This document shows positions 1 to 9,363 of a stretch of DNA of 64,000 bases, piece by piece (the first letter of the stretch is position 1; each line of letters starts with the position of its first letter). The notes beneath the pieces are model-generated. The model was not told the origin of the DNA. It worked only from the letters and a program-made list of their open reading frames with translations, and ran no database searches. A program made the position numbers and the translations under genes. Source of the stretch: UBA5109 sp965661005 (GTDB taxonomy: Bacteria > Pseudomonadota > Gammaproteobacteria > Pseudomonadales > Pseudohongiellaceae); contig CBFICB010000003.1 in NCBI GenBank assembly GCA_965661005.1, positions 228,110 through 292,109 on the forward strand. Reading direction: 5' to 3'.

Positions 1-111
1 CCGCTTTTTCACCCTACAAACAAACTAATTGTTGCAAGTATTTGCCGACCAGAAGTCAGCAAAGACGCGCATTCTAGACAGCACCCTGCAAGCTGTCAAG
101 GAATAAAGAGA

Positions 112-1617
112 TTATTGAGATTGCTCGGACTGATGCCCTAAAGCCGCATATTCTTTTTCAAGAATCTTTAGTTGCTTTTTTGATACCCCACCCAAAATAG
201 CTATGGCGTGCCTTAATCTCGCTCGTGTTATATCCAAACCTAAAACGGCCATTGAATCTATCACTGAGGTCGAAACTGAACTTCCCGCTATTGCTATAAA
301 AACCGGAAATAAAAAGTCGCGTATTTTAAAACCCAAAGACTCGGCAAGTTGTATTAAGGCTTGCTCAATTCTATCTCTGTGCCAGGCAGCCAACTCTTCC
401 ACTCTCCATGCTATAAATTGCAAAACCTTCTTTGAGTCATCCTGGCTCAGCACCTTGTGTTCAAAGCTTTCAAGCTGAATAACAGGCAAGCCTGAATAAA
501 AGAATCCTGCGAGCGGCGCTATATCTGAAAAGCGTTCAACTCGTTGTTTAATCAAAGGCACAATGGCTTGTAACATTTCCGGTTGAAAAGCCCATTTCGA
601 AAAACGCTGAATAAACTCGTCGTCGGACAAGCTTTCCCGCAAGTAACGACCATTTAGCCAGTCAAGTTTTTCAGTATCAAATACAGGCCCACCAAGTGAT
701 ACACGATTTATATCGAAGTTATTAATCATTTCTGCTAGGGAAAACATCTCTTGCTCATCTGGCATAGACCACCCCATCATCCCCAGATAGTTACATAAGG
801 CTTCTGGCAAATATCCCATACGCTGATAATATCCAATACTGGTAGGGTTTTTGCGTTTACTTAGTTTGCTTTTATCAGTATTTCTCAATAAAGGCATGTG
901 ACAGAGTACCGGGGCTTCCCAACCAAAATACTGGTAAAGCAATAAATGCTTGGGAGCTGAATTAATCCACTCTTCTCCGCGGATAACATGAGTTATCTGC
1001 ATTAGATGGTCGTCCACGACATTAGCCAGATGGTAAGTTGGTAGTCCGTCAGACTTCATTAGCACTTGCATATCTATTTGTTGCCAATCAATGCTGACAT
1101 CATCCCGAAGCATATCTTTCACGACACAACTGCCTTCAGAAGGAATTTTCATTCGAATTACATGGGGAAGGTTTTTATTGAGTTTTTCAGTAACTTCAGC
1201 CTCACTAAGGTGTAAGCAATGGCCGTCATAACCCAAGGGGCTTTTCTCTGCCATTTGTTGCTTGCGAAGCTCAGTTAAACGTTCTGCGCTACAAAAGCAA
1301 TGAAAGGCATGGCCTTGATTTAAGAGTTGCTCAACATGTTCAGTGTAAATAGCACTGCGCTCACTCTGACGATACGGCCCAAATGCACCACCTTTATCTG
1401 GCCCTTCATCCCAATTAAGCCCTAACCAACTTAGTGCCTCTAATATGTCATCCTCAGATTGCTTAGTGCTACGTAACTGGTCAGTGTCTTCAATTCTTAG
1501 AATAAACTTCCCTCCATGTTGACGGGCAAAACATAGGTTAAACAATGCAATATAAGCAGTGCCTACATGAGGATCCCCTGTCGGAGACGGCGCAATTCTG
1601 GTTCTAACTTCAGACAT
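112..1617 (-). CDS. gltX: Glutamate--tRNA ligase
   Basis: Class I aminoacyl-tRNA synthetase that charges tRNA-Glu with glutamate in the cytoplasm. The 501-residue protein has the HIGH-type signature as HVGT (residues 17-20) within SPTGDPHVGTA, and the KMSKS-type loop as KLSKR (about 251-255). A zinc-site pattern is kept: CxC at 107-109 and a Cys at 134 after YDGH. Length is slightly above the common 470-490. It ends in TAA and is transcribed leftward. The start is the ATG at 1617, since the next residues run directly into the conserved Rossmann strand. Only one GltX is in view, so whether it is discriminating or also charges tRNA-Gln cannot be told. Assignment is secure. Confidence 0.97.
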   Translation of the reverse strand: MSEVRTRIAPSPTGDPHVGTAYIALFNLCFARQHGGKFILRIEDTDQLRSTKQSEDDILEALSWLGLNWDEGPDKGGAFGPYRQSERSAIYTEHVEQLLNQGHAFHCFCSAERLTELRKQQMAEKSPLGYDGHCLHLSEAEVTEKLNKNLPHVIRMKIPSEGSCVVKDMLRDDVSIDWQQIDMQVLMKSDGLPTYHLANVVDDHLMQITHVIRGEEWINSAPKHLLLYQYFGWEAPVLCHMPLLRNTDKSKLSKRKNPTSIGYYQRMGYLPEALCNYLGMMGWSMPDEQEMFSLAEMINNFDINRVSLGGPVFDTEKLDWLNGRYLRESLSDDEFIQRFSKWAFQPEMLQAIVPLIKQRVERFSDIAPLAGFFYSGLPVIQLESFEHKVLSQDDSKKVLQFIAWRVEELAAWHRDRIEQALIQLAESLGFKIRDFLFPVFIAIAGSSVSTSVIDSMAVLGLDITRARLRHAIAILGGVSKKQLKILEKEYAALGHQSEQSQ

Positions 1618-1730
1618 TTTTTTCCTGTTTAACTAACTCGCATACTGCGCAAAGCTCAGCATTATACTTGAAGTGATAGCTAATGACTTACTGTTTAAAA
1701 ATGGCTCAACAACATTGTGTATATAATAAT

Positions 1731-2201
1731 TTAAGAGCCAAAATTATCTAGCTCATCACCGCTTAAACGATACACGGTCCATTCATCTTGGGGTTTAGCT
1801 CCCAGAGATTTATAAAACTCAATTGCTGGTGTGTTCCAGTCAAGTACTGACCATTCTACTCGTCCACAATTATTGCTTAACGCGATATTCGCTACTTTTT
1901 GCAATAACGCTTTGCCTATACCCTGATGCCTATAATCTGGCGACACATAGATGTCTTCCAGATAGATACCGTTTTTCCCAAGCCAGGTCGAGTAGTTATA
2001 AAAATAAACTGCATAGGCGACAGGCTTGGTATCAACTTCTGCAATCAAGGCGGATGTTTTTGAGCCACTGCCAAACATGGATTCACGAATCCCTTCTACC
2101 GTAGTTAATACCTCATGTTCAGCTTTTTCATAGATCGCGAGCTCTATAATGAAGGCTAAAATTATTTCAGCATCTTCGGCTGTCGCTTGACGAATATTCA
2201 T
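1731..2201 (-). CDS. GNAT family N-acetyltransferase
   Basis: Single-domain acetyl-CoA-dependent N-acetyltransferase of about 156 residues; the substrate is unknown. The acetyl-CoA pyrophosphate-binding motif A is visible as YRHQGIGKALL, followed by the typical WSVLDWNTPAIEFYKSLGA segment near the C-terminus, which resembles the polyamine/diamine acetyltransferase subgroup. A GTG at 2222 would add seven residues. I prefer the ATG at 2201 because it gives the common GNAT opening MNIRQAT and has a GGGAG motif about 11 bases upstream. It stands alone between gltX and the interrupted dehydrogenase. Family is certain, substrate is not. Confidence 0.88.
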   Translation of the reverse strand: MNIRQATAEDAEIILAFIIELAIYEKAEHEVLTTVEGIRESMFGSGSKTSALIAEVDTKPVAYAVYFYNYSTWLGKNGIYLEDIYVSPDYRHQGIGKALLQKVANIALSNNCGRVEWSVLDWNTPAIEFYKSLGAKPQDEWTVYRLSGDELDNFGS

Positions 2202-2552
2202 TAAACCTATATCTCCCAGCACAAACAGCCTTGTATTTTACACACTTTAATTTTGAATATTATATTAATATTATACTTTAATATGATTATTTAAATTATT
2301 GTTTTATAGTCTTATTATAATTAATAAAAAGAACATGTTCTTAGCGCAATAATTGCTCAGGCCTATAGCAAAGGCAACCTTTTAAATAAATCCTAAACAC
2401 ATTGATTCATATTTTATGCTTTGACCCTGAGGTAAAAGCCACACTAAAAATAATAAGGGTCAAAGAAATTTTAAGTTGAAGAAGGTATCTTTGGCACTGA
2501 TTTAATTTTAGAACTGCTTTTTTACACCGCACTACAATTTTGAGACTAAAAC
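2202..2552. other. AT-rich intergenic region upstream of the gdh locus
   Basis: About 350 bases without a credible gene. The stretch from roughly 2250 to 2340 is very AT-rich. The one clear structure is a perfect 10-base inverted repeat at 2419-2428 and 2456-2465, listed separately. No convincing paired -35/-10 boxes were found, although the promoters of the divergent GNAT gene and of gdh must lie here. Confidence 0.5.
2419..2465. repeat. Perfect 10-bp inverted repeat upstream of gdh
   Basis: CTTTGACCCT at 2419-2428 is matched by AGGGTCAAAG at 2456-2465, with 27 bases between the arms. There is no T-run after either arm, so it does not look like an intrinsic terminator. It lies about 150 bases upstream of the dehydrogenase start and could be a bipartite operator or a leader hairpin. 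Regulatory role is inferred from position only. Confidence 0.5.
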
Positions 2553-2612
2553 ATGAATATTGAGATTGGACCGGATGACGCCATAATTCCAGAGGCGTAA
2601 TGGAATTCTTCC

Positions 2613-3848
2613 ATGTTTAACTTGGCGCAACAACAATTTCTAGGCGCGTCAAAACTAATGGGGCTTGATGCAAACATCCGTAACCGCCTTTTATTTCCAC
2701 AACGCGCACAGATTGCCAGTTTTCCTTGTCGCAAAGACCAATATTCAGAAGTTGAGACCGTTTTTGGTTATCGGGTTCAGCATGTACTCACCATGGGACC
2801 CACCAAGGGCGGCATTCGTTATCACGAAGACGTGAATCTAGGAGAAGTTTCAGCACTTGCCATGTAGATGACCTGGAAATGCGCATTGATGCATCTACCT
2901 TTTGGAGGAGCCAAAGGTGGAGTGAGGATCAACCCTGCTGAGTTTTCCAGATCCGAACTACAGCGTTTGACACGTCGCTATACCATGGAGTTCGTCAACA
3001 TGATTGGCCCTGATAAAGATATCCCAGCGCCAGATATGGGTACTAATGCTCAGGTCATGGCATGGATTATGGATGCTTACAGTCAACAAGTTGGCCATAC
3101 AGTCCCTGAAATCGTCACAGGCAAACCAATTGTCTTGGGGGGCTCCAAAGGTAGAGAAGAAGCTACCGGTCGTGGTTTGGTTTATTTAATTCAGGAAGCT
3201 GCATCTCACATTGAAATTGATCTAAAGAATGCGGCAGCAGTTATTCAGGGTTTCGGTAATGTCGGCAGAAATGCGCCGACATTCCTGGAACAACTTGGCG
3301 TGAAAATTATTGGCATCAGTGATGTTAGTTGTGGCCTGTATAATGAAAAAGGCTTAGCTCTAAGCGCAATTGATGATCATCTGCAAAAAAATGGCACACT
3401 TCTCGGCTATACAGATGCAAGCCAAGTCAGTAATACCGAATTGCTGGAACTTGAGTGCGATATTCTAGCGCCCTGTGCATTGCAAAATCAGATCACCGAT
3501 CAGAATGCGCCCTATTTGAAATGCAAGATGCTCGCTGAAGGAGCTAATGGACCAACTTCTTTGGAAGCCGATAAAGTTTTATGGGATAGAGATATTTTTG
3601 TTGTTCCCGACATTCTTGGCAATGCTGGAGGCGTTACAGTTTCTTATTTTGAATGGGTCCAAAATACGCAAGAATTTGCATGGACCCTAGAAGTGGTTAA
3701 TGAACGCTTACATCATATTATGGTAGAAGCTTTCCAGCGCACTCTAATGAGGAGTCAGCATGACAATGTTGATATGCGCACGGCAGCTTTATTAGAAGGA
3801 ATTGCTCGTGTAGCCGAAGCAAAATTACTCAGAGGCGTCTTTCCTTGA
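2613..3848 (+). pseudogene. gdhA: Glu/Leu/Phe/Val-type glutamate dehydrogenase, interrupted by in-frame TAG
   Basis: NAD(P)-dependent glutamate dehydrogenase, which interconverts glutamate with 2-oxoglutarate and ammonia. Two same-frame pieces lie back to back: 2613-2867 (84 residues, ending at TAG 2865-2867) and 2868-3848 (326 residues). Read together they make a normal roughly 411-residue enzyme. The first half has GYRVQH and GPTKGGIRYH. The second has the catalytic-lysine segment PFGGAKGGVR and the nucleotide-binding loop IQGFGNVG. The stop falls between SALAM and MTWKCAL, where homologues usually carry Trp or Leu, so TGG to TAG is the simplest change. The rest is perfectly conserved in frame, so the lesion is recent, a sequence error, or tolerated by readthrough or restart at the adjacent ATG. 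TAG ends other genes here (trxB, aat, infA), so general recoding is unlikely. Confidence 0.85.
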
Positions 3849-3943
3849 TATAACAAAAGCAATCAAATGGAACTCTTATGTATATATTAATGCTATCCAT
3901 TGTGCTATGGTAAGCGGAATTTTTGAACCTTTGAGGGTTACCA

Positions 3944-4087
3944 ATGCGAATATCTAACAGGGAAACTAAGCTAATAACTAAAGCTATTAACATAGCTTTA
4001 AGCGATGACAAAAAGGATTCTGCTCGCCGTAAAGCTATAAGACAGCAACAAAAAGCCAAGCATCAACAAGATAATAGAAGTCATTGA
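3944..4087 (+). CDS. Small basic protein, 47 residues, unknown function
   Basis: A 48-codon frame from ATG 3944 to TGA 4085-4087. It begins MRISNRETKL and ends KHQQDNRSH. It is rich in Lys, Arg and Gln and is predicted to be mostly helical, without a membrane segment or signal peptide. A strong ribosome site GAGGG sits six bases before the ATG, which is the main reason for calling it. It lies about 95 bases after the dehydrogenase in the same direction, so it may share that transcript. The overlapping reading frame on the other strand is longer but has no ribosome site and looks like a shadow. I do not recognise a family. A nucleic-acid or ribosome association is suggested only by charge. Confidence 0.6.
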   Translation: MRISNRETKLITKAINIALSDDKKDSARRKAIRQQQKAKHQQDNRSH

Positions 4088-4239
4088 TTTTAATTGTTCA
4101 ATAGAATTATTTAACGCAAAACGTGAGTGATTAAGGCTAATTAACATCCATGCGTAGCTTAAACACTACGAATAAGATCTGAGCATTGACTATTAAATGA
4201 CTGATATTAGAAAGATATCGTAACGAATATTAAAACTTC

Positions 4240-6526
4240 TTATAAAGTTTTCAGCTTATCACGAAGCATGCTAATAACCTTGCCATTGGTTACAACCTCA
4301 TAATAAGGCTCTGCATCTTCATTACCCCTTAAAATAGTGTCATCTTTCCATATACCAACACGACCTTCCCTAATAACTATATCATGTCGATCACCATCAA
4401 CATCTTTATATAATCCGTAGTAAAGCTGCTCTTTTTGGTTGTCGAATGTTGCACTGATTTTTCGCAGTTTCACTTCTTTTTCGAGTTTGGCAAAAGCCGC
4501 ATTCTCCAACAAAATTCCATTTACATTGTAGCGAATCTTTTCTTGCCCCTTTTCCCCTTTATCTCTGTCATCTTCTGCATAAGTCAGCACATCTACACTA
4601 AATATTTTATTGTGCATTTTTTCACGCAATTTCCATGAGCAGGACGACAGGCGATCTGCCAGACCAATTGCCGAAGAAATCATAATGGGCTGTTCACCAT
4701 CAAAAAGAAATCGAGGAGCCTCTTCGGCAAAACAAATTCCAATTCCTAATTCCAGATTGGGTATCTCAGACTTCTTCGCAAACTGATTGTTAGCATGAAT
4801 TATTCTATGCATAGACCTAGCTAAGCCACAGGCTCTGGCAACAGAAAACCATTGTTGAGGTGTATGCTGATATTCAAGGAAGCTTAATATAACGGCATCG
4901 CCTTCTATGAATACTTTTCCCCCACCATAACGAGGAATTATTTCATTTATGGGATTAAAGAAATGTAGACTGAAGTATGACGCAGGATTCAAGCCTTTTC
5001 TTTCGAGCATTTCTGTAACCACCGTTGAACCACGAACATCTGCCTTCATGATCGTGTGATGGACGATTTTGGCTTCATCATCCTCAACTTCATGAGCGCA
5101 AGGCAATTGGAATAAGGTTCTTGCCTGCTTGGATAGTTCAATATCACTGTCTTCGGTTAAGACAGCCATGCGATTAAAAATACGGTTAGCAAAGCGTGTA
5201 TATTTCAGATGCAATCTAAATCGGGAAATATCTTCAAGAATATTCACCAAACTATCATTTAAATTTTTACTGATGGATTGGGAAGTTTCTTTTAGTGAGT
5301 TTTTAAGAACCTCTTCTTCATCATCGCTTATAACTCTGCCACCTAATGCAGAGTCCTGAAGACGTTTTATTGTGCATTCACCTGCTAAATATTGACACAA
5401 AAGTTTTGGATCAAGCTCTTCGTTAAATGCAGGCTCCCATATTTTATTCGCCTGATAGGACGCCAGAAATTGTTTTAGATATTTTTTCTTATTTAACAAG
5501 CGTCCAAATTGCTTTAGAAATTTTTCAAGGCTCTTTATCTGATTTTTATATAATCGAAGTGCTTTTGAATCATGACTCTTTTTTATTTCTGCAATATTTT
5601 CGCGTAGTGAATCAATATCAAAGAGTTTTTTTATCACCTCTGGAGAATCAAACCAACAAAAATTTTCTTTGAAATGCTCACGCATATTAACAGCCGGCCC
5701 TAGATAGTATTGAATCGCCCGCAATCCTCTCAGCCCATCATAAACCTCTAAAGGTTCTTCCACACTTTCAGCATTAACTTTCAAAACTTGCGTGTCTAAT
5801 TCTGGTAATTCTTTTTACAGCAATTCTTCAACAGACATATTGATTTCAGGGAATTCACTTTCTTCAAGATCACCTCCCCAATTAATGTAATACTCCATCA
5901 GGAATTGCGCTGAATTTAAATCTCTATTAAGCATTAATGTATTAGATAAAAAATCCAAATAATCAATAGCGCTAATACCAAGATATTGTTCACGGATGAC
6001 ATTTAACTAGCGATATTCCACACGGTATAAATGCTCAAATATTTGTTTGTTAACCCGGTAGACAATTGAGTTGTAGTGCTTACTCATCAGTGAAAATTGA
6101 TGCTGAACTTTCAAAACATTCATCGAACCTTGATTACGCAAATCGGCAGCTTGCTTTTTGATAGAGGTTATTTCTGAGTTAAGTGCTGTAGTAACGGAGT
6201 CGAGTATAAATTTAGGGATTGAAAATTGAAGAAAGCAAACTTGCTCAACCGAGAGATCTGTTTTCACACGATGGATAAGAACCGTCATCATATCCAGATA
6301 ACTTTTACTTAAAGGTGAAAATACCTTATCCGCATCGCCCTTGTATTTTTTGATCTGTTTCACGTCTAATCAATTCAGTAATAAGTATTTTCAAATCTGA
6401 ACTAAAACGCTTACTGATCCTGACATCAACATGGTAGTTATCAATACCCTTATTTAAACTGGATATATCCAATTGCCAGGTTTGTGGCTTTATTACATCA
6501 TTAAAAATATTCTCTGACATAAGCAT
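4240..6526 (-). pseudogene. Class III nucleotide-cyclase-like protein, broken by a frameshift and two stops
   Basis: A gene of about 760 codons can be traced through three lesions. The first part (6526 down to about 6340) runs MLMSENIFND to RRETDQK. At an A6 run near 6345-6350 the frame shifts by one; removing one A joins it to YKGDADKVFS. The frame then meets TAG at 6007-6009 and TAA at 5815-5817 before an open 514-codon stretch to 4240. That last part carries a cyclase homology domain: a metal-site segment KADVRGST, then GGGKVFIEGDAVILSF, then a divergent IGLADRL where active cyclases usually have Asn and Arg. The N-terminal half is helical and unrecognised. Each broken piece continues without other stops, so decay is recent or partly artefactual. 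The remaining 514-codon piece starts only at TTG 5784. Confidence 0.75.
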
Positions 6527-6642
6527 GCTTCATTTAAAGTGTATAAGGCTATTAGAATAGCGCAATAAAGATAATGCAAGATTTGTACTGATAATGCCTC
6601 ATAGTTCTCATTTCAGGATATGCATCAACACCCAGAACAGTA

Positions 6643-8022
6643 TTATTGCCAAGCTAATTTAGCATGCAAATCGACAACTTCACCCACAATAATCAAAGTT
6701 GGAGCCTGCACATTATTTGCTTCAATAATTTCAGGCAAAGTCTCTAAAGTACCAATATATATCTTCTGATTTGGCGTCGTTCCCTGTTGAATTAATGCAA
6801 TAGGCGTGGTGCTTGCACGTCCATGCTTAATCATTTTTTCGCAGATTAATGGTAAAGTAATTAATCCCATATAAATTACAACTGTCTGGTCTTGTTGCAC
6901 CAAGTTTTTCCAATTCAGTTCACATTGATTATTTTTCATATGACCAGTCACAAAAGTGACTGACTGAGCATAATCACGATGTGTCAAGGGGATGCCCGCA
7001 TAGGAGGAACAACCAGAAGCTGCAGTTATGCCCGGCACCACTTGAAAGGGGATTTTTGCCAAGGCTAACTCTTCAATTTCTTCGCCACCTCGACCAAAAA
7101 TAAAGGGGTCGCCGCCTTTTAATCGCAACACTCTTTTTCCGGATTTTGCCAGCTTTACCAAAAGCGAACTAATTTCCTCTTGTGGCATGGTGTGATTTTT
7201 TCGCTGCTTGCCAACATGAATCTTTTCGGCATCCTGCCTTGTCATATTCAAAATCTCTGGTGATACCAGTCGGTCATAAAGAACCACATCCGCTTGTTGC
7301 ATAAGCCTTAATGCCCTAAAGGTTAACAAATCAGGATCACCAGGGCCTGCTCCTACTAAATAAACCTCGCCTTGAGAAAGCTCTTTACTATCAAAATCAT
7401 TTAACATCGATTGCACTAAAGAGCCTGCTTGCTCTTTTTTGCCAGCCAGCAACAACTCGGCTGCGGGCCCGTTTATCACTGATTCCCAAAACCGCATTCG
7501 AGCAGTGAATGAATGAATTTTTTCTTTTACGCTTTCTCTAAACCCGCCTAAAAAAGATGCAAGTGAACCGTATGCAGAAGGAATAATGGTTTCCAATCGA
7601 GAACGTAATAAACGCGCAAGCACAGGAGAATTGCCTCCGCTTGATACCGCTATGACCAATGGTGAACGATCCACAATAGAAGGAAAAATAAATGAGCACA
7701 AGTCCGGCTGATCAACAACATTAACAGGGATATTTTTACTACCCGCGTGTTCTGCTATCCGCTGGTTTAATTCAAGATCATCGGTAGCAGCCACAATTAA
7801 AGAAACAGAATCAAGATCAGCGATTTCATAAGCGCGAGAAAAAATCTTATGATCGTTGCCGCTTAGCAACTCTAACAGTTCGGAACATATTTCAGTGGCA
7901 ACCAGCTTTATTTTAGCCCTGGCCCGCAAAAGAAACTTTGCTTTTCGTAGGGCTATTTGCCCTCCACCGACTAATAGGACCTGCCGTCCCTCGACCTTAA
8001 AAAAAATCGGCAAATAATCCAT
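6643..8022 (-). CDS. cysG: Siroheme synthase (trifunctional CysG)
   Basis: Converts uroporphyrinogen III to siroheme, the cofactor of sulfite and nitrite reductases. The N-terminal part (residues 1-about 210) is the precorrin-2 dehydrogenase/ferrochelatase, with the nucleotide loop GGGQIALRKA at 19-28, Asp104 in NVVDQPD, and the SSGGNSP segment at 127-133 that holds the phosphoserine position of the family. The C-terminal part from about 219 is the SAM-dependent methyltransferase, with YLVGAGPGDPDLL and RLKGGDPFIFGRGGEE. Total length 459 is normal. Its ATG overlaps the serS stop by one base (TAATG), so the pair is translationally coupled. Confidence 0.97.
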   Translation of the reverse strand: MDYLPIFFKVEGRQVLLVGGGQIALRKAKFLLRARAKIKLVATEICSELLELLSGNDHKIFSRAYEIADLDSVSLIVAATDDLELNQRIAEHAGSKNIPVNVVDQPDLCSFIFPSIVDRSPLVIAVSSGGNSPVLARLLRSRLETIIPSAYGSLASFLGGFRESVKEKIHSFTARMRFWESVINGPAAELLLAGKKEQAGSLVQSMLNDFDSKELSQGEVYLVGAGPGDPDLLTFRALRLMQQADVVLYDRLVSPEILNMTRQDAEKIHVGKQRKNHTMPQEEISSLLVKLAKSGKRVLRLKGGDPFIFGRGGEEIEELALAKIPFQVVPGITAASGCSSYAGIPLTHRDYAQSVTFVTGHMKNNQCELNWKNLVQQDQTVVIYMGLITLPLICEKMIKHGRASTTPIALIQQGTTPNQKIYIGTLETLPEIIEANNVQAPTLIIVGEVVDLHAKLAWQ

Positions 8023-9302
8023 TAGGGCTTTAGTATTATCTCAGCTTGTCCCATAAATGGCCTTAATACCTCGGGCACAGTCACACTGCCATCGGCATTC
8101 TGATAGTTTTCCAAAACGGCTAGTAAGGTACGTCCAACGGCAAGGCCAGAGCCATTTAGTGTATGTACTAATTCAGGCTTCCCATTATTCGGATTTCGGT
8201 AGCGAGTCTGCATTCTACGCGCTTGAAAATCACCGTAATTACTGCAAGAAGAAATTTCACGATAGGCATTTTGCCCAGGAAGCCAAACTTCAATATCGTA
8301 AGTCAGCTTGGCCCCAAAACCGATGTCTCCACCACAAAGAATTACCGTTCTATAAGGCAGATTTAATAACTGCAATACCGTTTCAGCATGTCCTGTTAAT
8401 TCCTCATGCGCACGTTCAGAATCACCGGCTTTAACAATCTGGACTAATTCTACTTTTTCGAATTGATGCTGCCTGATCATTCCTCGAGTATCCTTGCCAT
8501 AACTTCCCGCTTCGCTCCGAAAACAGGGTGTATGGCAGACATACTTCAGAGGCAGGCTGGATTCATCTAAGATTTCATCACGAGTAATATTTGTAACAGG
8601 AACTTCAGCCGTTGGAATTAGGTAATATTCTTGCTCCCCATCCAGCTTGAACAGGTCTTCTTCAAATTTTGGTAACTGTCCCGTACCAAACAAAGTCTCT
8701 TTATTGACCATAAACGGCACATACACTTCTGTATAACCATGCTGCTCAGAGTGAAGGTTTAGCATAAACTGTATTAATGCCCTGTGTAAGCGAGCAATTT
8801 CTCCTCGCATTAACACAAAGCGAGAACCGGTTATTTTTACTGCCCTGGCAAAATCCAGTCCTTCACCTCTTTCTCCCAAATCCAAATGATCTAAAACTTC
8901 AAAATCATATCGCTTGGGTTCCCCCCAAGTCCTGATTTCAAGATTGTCACTTTCATCCAGCCCTTGTGGCACTTTATCGTCTGGCAAATTAGGAACAGCA
9001 TGCAATATATTGTCAAATGCAGTTTGAACTTCAGTAAGGGCTTGTTTTTTTTCTTCAAGTTGAGTTTTAAAATCTTCAACTTCTTGCAAAAGCGGTGCAA
9101 TATCTTCACCGGCAGCCTTGGCTTTACCAATATTCTTTGAGCGTATATTTCGATCATTCTGAAGCTTTTCAGTTTCTATTTGTAAAGATTTACGCTTCTC
9201 TTCCAGAACTTTAATTTGGCTAATGTCTAGGTCGAAACCACGTTTCTTTAATTTTTCAGCAACTGTTTCAGGCTCATTACGAATTAACTTTGGATCTAAC
9301 AT
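8022..9302 (-). CDS. serS: Serine--tRNA ligase
   Basis: Class II synthetase that charges tRNA-Ser and also serylates tRNA-Sec where present. An N-terminal helical-hairpin arm (about residues 30-100, Lys/Glu-rich coiled coil) precedes the catalytic core. Motif 2 is visible as CFRSEAGSYGKDTRGMIRQH, and motif 3 as GSGLAVGRTLLAVLEN. Two adjacent ATG codons exist at 9305 and 9302; I chose the second because the family begins MLDPK. It is followed directly by cysG with a one-base overlap, as in Pseudomonas. Confidence 0.97.
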   Translation of the reverse strand: MLDPKLIRNEPETVAEKLKKRGFDLDISQIKVLEEKRKSLQIETEKLQNDRNIRSKNIGKAKAAGEDIAPLLQEVEDFKTQLEEKKQALTEVQTAFDNILHAVPNLPDDKVPQGLDESDNLEIRTWGEPKRYDFEVLDHLDLGERGEGLDFARAVKITGSRFVLMRGEIARLHRALIQFMLNLHSEQHGYTEVYVPFMVNKETLFGTGQLPKFEEDLFKLDGEQEYYLIPTAEVPVTNITRDEILDESSLPLKYVCHTPCFRSEAGSYGKDTRGMIRQHQFEKVELVQIVKAGDSERAHEELTGHAETVLQLLNLPYRTVILCGGDIGFGAKLTYDIEVWLPGQNAYREISSCSNYGDFQARRMQTRYRNPNNGKPELVHTLNGSGLAVGRTLLAVLENYQNADGSVTVPEVLRPFMGQAEIILKP

Positions 9303-9363
9303 CAATATTTCTCACTTAAAAACAAAATTGTATTAAAACTTTTCAACCTTTCTCATCTATGTT

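Noticed and set aside
3829..4059. 76-codon open frame on the minus strand overlapping the small basic gene
   Set aside because: No ribosome site and unremarkable composition; the plus-strand 47-codon frame has a strong GAGGG site.
2613..6526. Stop-codon recoding (TAG or TAA read as sense) as an explanation for the interrupted genes
   Set aside because: TAG and TAA end many intact genes here (trxB, aat, infA and ftsK with TAG; gltX and serS with TAA), and one gene also has a frameshift, so mutation or sequence error is simpler.
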